Assembly: GCA_011037195.1 (NCBI GenBank)
Contig: JAAEAF010000223.1
Coordinates: 1 to 64,000, forward strand
From: Triatoma infestans
Taxonomy: Eukaryota > Arthropoda > Insecta > Hemiptera > Reduviidae
DNA: 64,000 bases
Reading direction: 5' to 3'
Position 1 is the first letter of the stretch; every line of letters begins with the position of its first letter. Shown here piece by piece: positions 13,601 to 25,600 of the stretch. The notes beneath the pieces are model-generated. The model worked only from the letters and a program-made list of their open reading frames with translations. It had not been told where the DNA came from and did no database searches. The position numbers were made by a program, and so were the translations under genes.

Positions 13601-16600
13601 GTGGGGATGCAGCGCCAGAGCGTCGGTCATTTCATTTCCTTCAACGCCCACATGCCCTGGCACCCAAAAAAGGGTGACTTTATTCCTCCTGCACAGGTCA
13701 TTCAGTTTGCCTAAGCATTCCCAAACCAACTTGTTGGCTCTTATTTTATTCTTTTATTCTTTTAATTAACTATGTTTGAAATTGCTTAGAAAAATCAAAT
13801 TCTGTTGGAAAATCTTGGAGAGCACAAAAATATTTGTATTTTCAACAAACGTTTCCAAAATAATAATTAAGAACTTATTAATTTTTTTTATTATAATTTT
13901 AAATAATATTGTTTATTATAATATTGTATACATTTATATTTTTAAAAAAAGAAGAAATGATCGAACTATATATTAAATTCAATATTATTTCAGAGCAAAC
14001 GAGCGCGGGAGGCCAGACTTGATATACTGAAGGGCAAATTGAAGTATAACCTTAATTTCCCAAGAGTGAGTGATTTTATGTCTATTGATTTATTTATTTA
14101 TTTATTTTATTTGCAAATTATAATAGCAAATGAGAGGTAATGACGTTTAGGTACATACATAATTGAATAAATGATTAGTCAATGTAAACATTTAAATATT
14201 AATTATGTAAACAAAAGCAACAAATAGGATTTATTAAGTGACTTCAAAAATCAGCATTGCTTTCATTCAAAATAAATTTTGTAACAATCTAGTATAATCA
14301 CACAATTTACCGAAATAACGCTTTTGAGGGAAGCCTAAGTGCAAACTCCTATAAGAACCCCACTTCTGGTCATCCAGATTTTCTTCAAACTCACAAAATA
14401 TCAGCAACATATTAATTCTAATTAATATTATTTAGATGATAGAATTGTGTAATAAACGGAAATAATACTTTAGAGGAAACCAAACTCACCCCTTCCCGAA
14501 AAGTGCCCTTAAATAAATTTTCCCAGAGAGTAATGTTTAAACAAAAGTTGTAGCTCATTACGAGATATCGTAAACAAACAAAAAAAACTATTCAGTAAAG
14601 TCCACACTTCCGGTTGAAGAATTTTGACAGATAAGTTCCTGTCGGATCCTATGGTGATACCTAAACGGAATATCAAGTATGAACTTTCTACGATTTTTTC
14701 GTTTTTGAGCTATGCTGTTCACATACATACATATACACACAGAACATTTTCTAAAAACCATTTTTTCCAACTCGGGGACCTCAAAACGTGTATTTCCAGT
14801 GCAAACTCATTATTGAAAATTTGACGCGATTACAATACTTTCTCTTTACTTAGGAGTAAGAAAAAGTGAAAAAAATCTGGTGTGAAACACACAACTTTCT
14901 CTAACTGCAGTTAATACAATTATAAAATTGTCAATTTCTTTAATCTGATATATTTTACCTTAGACCTGATCTAAGTACAAAGAGGATATGGGTACATGTG
15001 TCTACCCAAGGCAGGTAATACTTGAAGTGATTACATTCTAGTCGTGATAAGAGAATGCTAATAACATTGTACAAACATACATTTCTAATTTACTCAGAAC
15101 CTTCTGAAATTCCATTTTTCCAGAATAATTTTTCAAATAAAAATGATAGTTTATATATTTAATTATTCTCTCTCACCGGCATAAAATTTCGACCACTTGA
15201 AAAATTTACTATTTCTATGTAGAGTTTTCAATTGTTTCATAATATTTATCGTTCATAACGTTTATAGGTTAACTGATTTTCAAAATAAAACAAATAAATA
15301 GGATTATATAGGAATTTTGAAATAATTAATTAAAAAAATGTGAATCTGGAAAATTTTATTTACCTTTTTTTTTAATTATCATTGTTTTTTAATGGGATGG
15401 TGCTAACACCGAGTATTACCTCCTCTTACCTTTTCATCACAGCTTCTAGGCGTCTCGGTATGTTCTGAATCAAGCGGGAAATTTCGTTTTGTGACATTAG
15501 CGCCCATTCATCTTGAAGTGCCCTTTCTAGCTCCTGAAGCGTCCCAGCAAGGACTCTCCGATCTCTTATCCGCCTTCCAGGCATATCACACAGATGCTCT
15601 ATGGGATTTAGTCAGGGAACGGGTAAGCCAGTTTAGAAAGTCAATATTATGGTTATTAAGAAAGTCTGCACCATGTGAGCTGTATGTGGACAAGCGTTAT
15701 CGTGCATTAGCACAAATTCGTCAGCTATCTCCGCCAAATACCGAGCAACAGTCATGGAACCTCCGCGAAAGGTCACTAACTCCGTACGTCTTTGTAAACT
15801 GATACCTGCCCAAACCATCAGATTGCCTCATTGGAAAAGCCTAGTGAGAACATAATTGTATTGTACTAATCTCTCACCTCTTCTCCTCCACACTCGTACA
15901 CGGCCGTCTGGAGCCCTTAAGGCAAATCGGGACTCGTCAGTAAAAATACATTTGCCCACTGCCCAATTGATGTATTGCCGAGCAAACTCAAGGCGATAAA
16001 TTCGGTTTTAGCTGGTTTGTTCTGGCCCTCATGTGGGGCGAAAAGCCATCAAACTTTGCTCATTGAATCTCATTCGTGCTGTTCTCTCAGAAATTTGAAC
16101 ACATCAAACTTCTTGGAGGCGATTAACTACTTCGATATTTTTCAAATGACGATTTCGTAAAACTCTCAGTGTCAAAAAACGGTCATCCCGTAGCTCAGTG
16201 GCCCATGGACGCCCTGAGCTTGACTATTGGGTCGTGTGTGTGTGAGTGGTAAGCAAGCGCAGTACCTCTCCCGCGCGCGCGCTTCCGCCCGCGCATGCGA
16301 GCGCCTTCTTAACCCCCTCCTTAGTTTTTTTGCCTGCTTTCCCTTCCCCCTTTTTTTTGTGTCTTTTTATGGTACTGTGAGGGCCAGATTTCCTGCCTCA
16401 CACCACAATATCTTCGCCTCCCTTTTTTCTCCTCTCTTCCATCCCGTTTCCTATTGCATCATCGTCCCTTATAGTTTTCCCTCCCTACTTCCGACTTGGC
16501 CAAAGCCCGTTCTCTCTCACTTCTTTTATTAAGTTTATACAAGTAACATCTATATTTCGCTTGTGTATTCTCTTTCGCCTGTACCCATTACATACAGCTA

Positions 16601-19600
16601 GTTCGCGCCCGTGTATTAAGCATATACGCTAGTATTTTTTTCGCCTGTATCAATTATATACAACTCGTTCGCACCAGTGTATTGAGTATATACACTTCTG
16701 CACTCGCCCGCGTATCGAGTATACGCTTCACTTCTTCACCTGAATTCGCCATCTGGTCGGTCCATCGACACTCATCAGCGCCTGAAGAACTTCCACTTCA
16801 GCTATTCTGCATCGACGCTGTCAACCATCATAAACATATTCTTCACTCTCTCTCACTCATCCTCATGCACACACATTCTCCCCACCTTTACACTAACAGC
16901 ATTAACACATCACCATTTTCTTTACATACTTCTGCATCCTAATCGCCCGCTTCGCCTCAAACCGCCTCACATCTACTACAAAGGTCAGTGTCATTTTCAC
17001 TATCATTTTATTTTGTTTTGACTAATTGAATTATTTAGCATCATTATCATTTCGCCTTGTGGTGTCTGCCGCGCAGACATTGTGGTCCTCCAGGCCGGAT
17101 TACGCATCCGGTGGTCATTTCGCCAATTTCACCATGCCCCGCAAGACGCCTACCCCCGTCAGCGCTCAGCGTGTCCTCCCTTAACTTTGCCCGCCTGGTC
17201 AAAGAGGCCACGCAAGTGTTGCAGCACCTTCTGGATGACCTTCTCGCTAAGCGGAAGAGTGCTCAACTCCCCCCATGCGCCTTGGACATGCAACGCCTGG
17301 CGGAAGAGGAATTTTCAGCGTTCCTCCAAAGGACGGACTCCTATCTTCGGCGGGCGACATGTCCGAGGAACTCCTCCTAGCCAAGCGTCGGCAACTCCGC
17401 GCCTTATACCATGAAGTGCAACTTGCACTGTCCGGGGTCTTGTGTCCTCCCGCCTCCGCCTCTGCTTCCGCACCTTCCACTTCCTCTGCCTCCCGTCTTC
17501 CGATTATTCCCGACCCCACCTTCTCCGGCGATATTTGTCGCTGGGGGGAATTCCGCGCCCTGTTTCAATCCTTAGTGATTGACCAGAGGTCTCTATCGGA
17601 CGTCAATCGCCTCCACTAACTCTTTGGGGTGCTAGAAGGTCCTCCTCGCGCCATCATCGCGAATATTCCTCTGGAGGAGGGTCAATTCGGCCATGCCTGG
17701 CACGCCCTATGTACGGCGTATGATAACCGCCGGCATTTCGCAGGAAACCTCCTCCAGCGCCTCCTCGACGCGCCTGCACAAACCCCCCCTTCCTTCTGTG
17801 CAGAACCTGGAGCGAATTCTTGCTGGCCCCTTGCAAGAACGTAGCCGCTCCCGATTTCGCCTCCTTCCTCCTATTCTCCTTACTCAATCGCCATTTTGAC
17901 GCCCTTACCCGGGAAACTTTTGAACTGGAACATGCGGCTGTCGAGTTTCCCACGGTCGCGGACGTCACCGCTTTCCTCCAGCGGCGCCTGCATGCCTTGC
18001 GCCTCATTCCCCCTTCCTCACGTCGCACCACCCCCCGTTGTCTCGCACTCGCGACTCGGCCCCCTCTCGCCCTACCTCCCCTCTGAGGATGTCTTCTGCC
18101 CTTCCCCCGTCTCCTCGCGCCATGCACGCGCCTATCCCCGTGTCGTCCAGGTCGACAATGGTGACCGCAACTCCGCCTCGCCCTCGCCCTCCCCCCTTAG
18201 GCGCCTACTGCCGCGGCCCAGACCATACGTCGTCAATGCAAGGCGTTTAAATCAATGCCCTTGGCGCATCGCGGCGAACTTTGTTATAAGCCACCACGTG
18301 TGCCGTAACTGTTTGTCCGATGGTCACCTTCACGACCGGTGCCGCTCGGAACTGACGTACTACCTGTGCCGACGTCGGCACCACACTATTTTGCACCTCC
18401 CGTCGCAAAGCGCCCCACCTAGTGCTCCGTCTCCGCCCAAGCCCTTCACCCGTCTCCGCCATCTCCCTCCTCCCCGCCGCATCCCTCTCCGCCGTCTTCG
18501 CCTCTGCCGGAGCCTGAACGCGCCGTCTCTTCTCCTCACGTTCGGTGAGCCGACTGTCCATCACCCCCACCCCTACTTACTGACCCGTTACCTCCTTCTT
18601 CGCCACCTACCCGTAGCCGCATCCGTACGCGGCACCCCTTCGACCCCCCCGTCGCGTGACTGTTCACCTTCACTCTCGGATAACGCCACTCCTCGCTCGT
18701 CTTCGCCCACCGTACTCATGCCCACTGCTCGTCTTCGACTCGAAAATCCGCCTCATTACGACCTCGCCCGCCCCTTATTGATTCCGGAAGTCATGTCACC
18801 ATTCTCACCCGCGCCTGCGCACAGCGCCTTCGCCTACCTCTTCAGCGCGTGGAGTCCAGATTATCCACCCTGGGGTCCAACGCCTCCACCACCTCGCATT
18901 ATCGCGCCACCGTCTCCATGTTGCATCGCGGTGACCCTCCCTGTTTCTCCGTATCGGTTCTTGTGCTAGATAGCATCATTCCCCCAACAGCGGACGATTG
19001 TCAAGCCCTACCGGACGATTGGGATCGTCTTGAACACATTCAACTGGCTGATTGATTATCGGTTCAACAAACCTGGGGATATTGACGTTCTCCTCGGGAA
19101 TGACGTTCTTCCTTAACTTCTACTCCCGGGCAGGCTCCCGCCGACCTTGCGTGCTCCCGCCGCCTTTCACACCACGCTCGGCTGGGTCTTTTACGGACCT
19201 TATCGCCTCCTTCCTTACCCCAAACGAGTACGGTTTATCGCCTCCACCCGCGACAATGAGCCCCCCCGCTCTCGCACTCTGCGCTCACGTCTCGCACCAT
19301 CGCCTCCAGTGGACACACTTCCTTCTTCTGATCGCCTGTCGGTAGACCCCACCGCCTCGCTTCCTTCCGTTCCGGAGACTCCCTCTACAATCACCATTTC
19401 CCCGTGCATCTTGCCCTCCTGCCCCCTTCAAGAAGAAGAAGATCTTAACCAGATCGTACGCCATTTCTGGGAGGTAGATAAGGTTCCCGAGAATCTACCT
19501 CTCACCGCAGATGAACGCGCCTGCGAAAACATTTTCTCCGCTCGGTCCAATGTTTGGCCAGTGGACGGTACATAGTGTCTCTCCCTCATGAATGACAACC

Positions 19601-22600
19601 TCGGGGTCCCCGTCACCGTCGCTACCCGCCAGTTCCTCCGGTTAGAAAAGCGCTTTAAGCAAAATCCCGCCTTACGTGACGCCTATGTTGCATTCATGCG
19701 CGACTATCTGGACAGTGGCTACATGGAAGTCGTGCGTGCCGATGACACGCCGCCCCCTTATACGCCTTATTACATCCCGCATCATGCGGTTTATCGTCTT
19801 GACGACCCGCCCACTAAGCTGCGGGTCGTGTTCAACGCCTCCTGCGCCTCTCGAATGGCCGTTCCTTGAACTATCTCCTACTCACCGGTCCCAAACTTGA
19901 GGCTGATATCGCCACACTCCTCCTACGTTTTCGCCTTCACACCTTTGTCTTCACCCCCGAAATTCGGCAAATGTACCGCCAAATCCTTGTCGCCCCAAAT
20001 CATCAGGATTTCCAGCGCATCATTTGGCGATTCTCGGATCAAGATCCCATTTCGTCCTTCCGCCTAAACACGGTCACCTAAGGGGTATCCTCCGCGCCCT
20101 ATCTTGCCCTGCGAACTCTGTCAGTTGGCCACTGAAGAAGGGGACAAGTACCCTCACGCCCAAGTCACCCTCCTTAACGAGGTTTACGTCGACGACATCC
20201 TCACAGGAGCGTTGTCAGAGTCGGAAGCCCAAGCTCTACGTACCCCACTGCAGCAGTTCCTCATGGCGGGCGGGTTCGAATTGCGCAAATGGGCTTCCAA
20301 CTCCTCCGCCCTCTTACAGGATTTTCCGCCTGAGCATTGCCCCCTTCCCCCGTCTGAGAATCTGCTGTGCCTCGACCGCGATCAAATTCTAAAAATTTTG
20401 GGGCTAGGGTGGAACCCCACCGCGGACACCTTCTTCTATGCCGTCCGCATGAACGATCCCGCCTCCACCAAACGCACCGTTCTTAGCCAGATGGCGCGCA
20501 TCTTCGACCCTCTCGGGTGGCTTGCTTCCGTTCATCCCTCGTCTGTGAATCATTTTGTCGGATTCTGCGACGCCTCCGAATCGGGGTACGCCGCAGTCGT
20601 GTTCCCCACACCACCGCTGCAACCGGCCATCACCACGTCCACCTCCTCACCACTAAATCAAAGGTGGCCCCCAATAAAACCATCTCCTTACCGCGCCTGG
20701 AGCTTTGCGGTGCCCATCTCCTCGCTAAGCTTCTTCACGCAGTCAGCACCACATGTTCCCCCATCTCGGCGCCTTCATTACCGCGTTCTCTGACTCCACG
20801 TTTCACTCGCCTGGATTCGCGGTGAGAGTCACCGGTGGAAGACCTTTGTTGGCAACCGCGTGGCCGAAATTCAAGACCTCCTTCCGCCTAACGCGTGGCA
20901 CCATGTCGCTTCTCAGGACAACCCCGCCGACTGTGCATCAAGAGGGCTCCCGCCCCATCACCTCCTAGACCACCCCTTGTGGTGGAAAGGGCCTTCGTGG
21001 CTTGGCACCGCTCCCGCTTCCTAGCCTCACGCCCCCGCCCCCTCGATGAGGAGTCCACCGCGCAAGAGGCCAAACCACCCGCTCCGATGGTGCTCGTCGC
21101 CGCCAACGAGGACGAAATCCTCTTTGACCGCTTCTCTTCGCAAATGGCGCTTCAGCGTGTAACCGCCTATTGTCTGCGCTTCCTTTTCAACAGCCGCAAT
21201 TCCTCCGCACACCGCACCGGATTCCTCACCGGCTCCGAGCTTCAGGACGCCACTCTCGTCCTCATACGCCAGGCTCAATTCACCCGCCTGGACAAGGAAA
21301 TCCAGCGACCCGCGATCTCGACACCGCCTTGTGCGCCAGCTACATCTCTTCGTCGATGAGGAGCAGGTACTTCGCGTCGGCGGGCGGCTATCGTCTGCTC
21401 CTCTGCCATATGGTTTTCGCCATCCTGCCTCTATATACACCCTGCCGCTACTCAGGGTTATCAATTATATACAGCTCGTTCGCACCAGTGTATTGAGTAT
21501 ATACACTTCTGCACTCACCCGCGTATCGAGTATACGCTTCACTTCTTCACCTGAATTCGCCATCTGGTCCATCGAAACTCATCATCACCTGAAGAACTTC
21601 CACTCCAGCTACTCTGCATCGACGCTGTCAACCATCATAAACATCTTCTTCACTCTCTCTCACTCATCCTCATTCACAGACGTTCTCCCCACCTTTACAC
21701 TAACAGAATTAACACATCACCACTTTCTTTACATACTTCTGTATCGTATTCGCCCGCTTCGCCTTAAACCGCCTCACACCTACTACAAAGGTGAGTGTCA
21801 TTTTCACTATCATTTTATTTTGTTTTGACTTATTGAATTATTTAGCATTATTATTCTATTTATTTTTATTGTTCGCCATTTCGCCTTGTGGTGTCTGCCG
21901 CGCAGTGGTGACCTTCTTGAGTATGAGCCTGTTACTCTGTAACGCTGCACTGCATCTCGCAGAGTTTGGTAGGGAACACCAATAGCAATGGCAGATATCT
22001 GATGCAGCGGCCGTCATTAATAAGTGCTACAGCACGTGCGACATTCTCGGCACTAAGGGGCATTTTTAAAATTAGAATTTTTAATTTTTATTTTCTTAGT
22101 CAATGGACCAAGCTAAAGCGAAGTTAAAGCAAATAAAAATAAATTCAAACTGAATAAAATTAAACAAATTGATAATAAATGAACACAAATTAGTAAACAT
22201 TTTTTATTTATTTAATTTTTTTTAATACCACAAGTGTAATGTACAAAGTTTAATTTACCCTAAAAATGTTAACTATTAATTAATGCCAAAACAAAATAAC
22301 GGTGAAAACTTACCAGACATTATTATATTATTTATTAAATGTAATTTTTTAAATGGCCGGATATTTTTTGCCGGTGAGTGTATATTATTATTATTAAATG
22401 AAAATTTTAAATAATAGTTTCCGGATAATCTTGATCTGTAGTTATGTATATTTCTATTTCTAATGAATGATTTTTATCAAGTAAATATTGAGGTATACAA
22501 TCTAATGGGTGATAATGAATATTTATTCACATTGTAATATCTATTTATTTATTTACAGGAAGAATTATTCGATTATTGTAAAAATAATCCAAATGAAATT

Positions 22601-25600
22601 CAAAAAATTATGAAATATTTATTAGAAATTTGGTATAGAGATCATGTAATTCTATTCATGCAAAAACGTATTCAAAAAACTGGCCGATTTAAATCATTAA
22701 AATCTTCCCCAATGCATACACTAATCAAAATTAATGATCCACAATTCTTTAAAACATTAGCAAAAGGTGTTTATGCTACTCTGAATAATATGGTAACATT
22801 TGCTCACATATCGGTATGTATTGGTTACTTTTGTTTTTGAAAATAATTAGAATTATATTAATTAGGATATTGAAGCGGTAATGGTCTCGTGGGGAATTTA
22901 TTATTTTCTTTTTCACTAGTACATAAGTGTATTTTTTTTTTTATATATAAAAAAGAAAGGTTTCTAGGATGTTTTTCCTCTTCATCTAGATCTGTCAATA
23001 CTAATAAAATATATACTTTGTTTTTTGGGGGGCGGGTGTTGGTGTATTGGTTATGAGCATGGACTTGTAAGTGGGAGGACCCCAGTTCGAGTCCAGCGTA
23101 TAACTAAATTTTATATTTGTTTAAAAAGTGTGAATAGTAAAGTAGGTGCTTCTGCCCCCGTCCACGACACCTAATTTGGTAGTTGGACGTAAGCCCGCCT
23201 GAAAAAATAGGCATTACTTTACTTTACTTTACTTTGTTTTTTGGGTGAAAGGGGCCTACCGCATTGCGACCCTCAGGTCTATTGTGCCATGCCCCTTAGA
23301 TGCCGCTGGCAGGCCAGCCGCAACCCTCAGGTGCTGCAGGCGAGCATCTCGCTTACAGCACCCCCACCAGATTAAGGCTCCTTAGGAACCTCAATATTCT
23401 GGAGGGCTCTAGATAGAATACATTCTCCTCATCTTCTTGGTAACTTCCCAGGATACTAATATTTTCTGGGTAACAGCCTCGCAGTGCGTGAGGAGATTAA
23501 ACAGGGTTTCCTACACACCCCCCCCCGCAGAATCTGCACATATTTATCAGCCTTCAAGACCAGTTTTGTTAGGTTTCCTAATGTCACAGTTTTCACAACC
23601 CTGAGTCTATAGTGCCCCGTAAGAATGCGGTGCTTGTTCTTAACTGAGACCAATGCAGGCCTCTGTTTGTTTTTTTTTGTTTTTTTTTTGTTGTAATCTC
23701 CGGGAGGAAGTTCTAAGTTCTAGGGCTGTAACTTCCACAACTCCTCCAGTTTAAGTTTCCCTAAATGAAACTGATCGCTGACACTACAAAAGGGTTCACG
23801 CCTCAAGAGTGGGGACAAAGCGCCTCTCCTTGCCAGAGCGTCGGTTATCTCATTCCCATCAACGCCCACATGCCCTGGTACCCAAAAAAGGGTGACTTTA
23901 TTCTTCCTGCTCAGGTCATTGAATTTGCCTAAGCATTCCCGAACTACTCTAGCTTAATGGCTGCTTGGCTATGGGAAAGGGCAACAATCTCCTAATATAT
24001 ATTATATTACATTATTTTATTTGCACTTAAGTCACTAGTCGTCAAAATTATTTATTTAAAAAAAAGTTTATATTTTAAATTTTTTATTGACTAGTTGGCC
24101 TGGTGTGATAAGGTAAAAAAAATGCAATGAAGAATTTTTTACCAACGTTTCGCGAACATTGTTTGCCTTCTTCTGTGTAATCTACAAAAATAAAGTAATA
24201 GAAAAATAGTGAAGTTGGAATTTGATAAGGAAATGTGATATTTTTCAATATCACTAATTTTCTATGGCATTATTTCTGTAGATTTCCCTTAAAAAGGCAA
24301 ACAATGTTCGCCGAAACATTTGTGAAATTTTTTTTAAAAAATCTTCCTTTTATTCTTTGTATCCTACCACATACCAGGCCGATTAACCACAAAAAAATTT
24401 TAAATATTAATCTCAACGGCCAATAAACAAATATAGCAGTTCAAAATATTTTATAGGTACTTTACTTTTTGTGATTTTATCATATACAGATGCTGGTTGA
24501 GACTGCGTAGTAATTGTTATAAACCAACGTTTCGTCCATATTGCAATGAGGTTCTTCAGAGTAAGCCTTAATGCCAAGCAACATTGGCAAGAAACAGGAT
24601 GGATAGAACTAGGGCGGGCCTTCTATTTATCTCTATTTAGGAAAATTATGCTCGTGTAGTATAATTCTCTACAACTGGGCATACAATAAATTATGATGAT
24701 CTCCATCTAAGCAGAACATAGCTGTTCTTGCCCAGGAAAAACAAAAGGAAATAAATGATTAACAGGATGCAAAAAAAGTAGGCTACAACTTTGGCAGAAT
24801 GGCAGTGAGATTGGAGACTTAAGTGGCCCATAGACGGTCACTATGGGATTACACAATATTTTGACAGCTGCCCACAGATGTTCAATATTATTGCACAATA
24901 ATTTGAATTGTAGGGAAACGATATTGATGGTTGTGCAATATTTTGCGCAATCACGAGCACAGACGTTATATGCTTTGCAATATATTGTCAGTCCCCGCCG
25001 GTATTTCAAGCCATGTTGAGTGACACTGAACTCTGTTGTGTGTTAATTGCTGTGGGCCAAAAAAGTGCGAAAAAGAAAAAGAAGATAGGAAGGAAATGGG
25101 CCAAACAGTGTTTTATTGAGAGGAGAAGTACACCCACGAAAAATTAATCAATGAACTGAGAATGTGTGAACCGAATGATTTTTGCAACTTTTTACACATG
25201 GACGGTGACTTATTCGATGAACTCCTCGCTTTGGTTACTCCTCAAATCGAGAAACAGGACATTACCATCGCCAATTCCTAAAGGGAACTTTTTATCCAAT
25301 TTTTTATCCGCCATCACGATGCGTTCTCTACCAATTGTTGATACCGACTAACGGGATATTGCACAATATTGCCAACAGACGGCACAGTATTTTCCAGGTT
25401 GCGCAATATATTTCAAAAAAATTTGATTTATTACAATATATTGATCAACCTTTCAATATTGTCTACACAAGATCAATTACATTTCACAAACCCAGATATT
25501 GCGCAATAATATTGACCGTCTATGGGCCGCTTTAAAACTCATCAACCGCTAGCCAATCACAAGCATGGAAGTGAAATTAAGCCCCACCTACTACCTATAT

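Larger units (their letters stand above)
16225..21908 (+). mobile_element. BEL/Pao LTR retrotransposon, deleted and frameshifted
   Basis: A 5.7-kb, GC- and C-rich element that stands out from the AT-rich surroundings. Order: full 5' LTR (16225 to about 17076); gag (about 17130-18420); zinc knuckle [14 protein letters not shown] and RRRHHTILH (18300-18400); retropepsin with [12 protein letters not shown] (DSG active site, about 18776-18812); reverse transcriptase with [18 protein letters not shown] (about 19790-19845) and [10 protein letters not shown] (about 20185-20215); the connection block [13 protein letters not shown] (about 20490); RNase H with [17 protein letters not shown] and [16 protein letters not shown] (20556-20760); and the start of integrase (zinc-binding region, to about 21450). 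The order and the YVDD plus DPLG blocks are characteristic of BEL/Pao. The integrase core is missing and the frame shifts several times, so it cannot move by itself. Confidence 0.93.

Noticed and set aside
17896..18969. 357-residue open frame in the BEL element as one protein
   Set aside because: Only a part holds the true gag zinc knuckle; the protease motif [12 protein letters not shown] is in another frame, so the long frame reflects low stop density in C-rich DNA.
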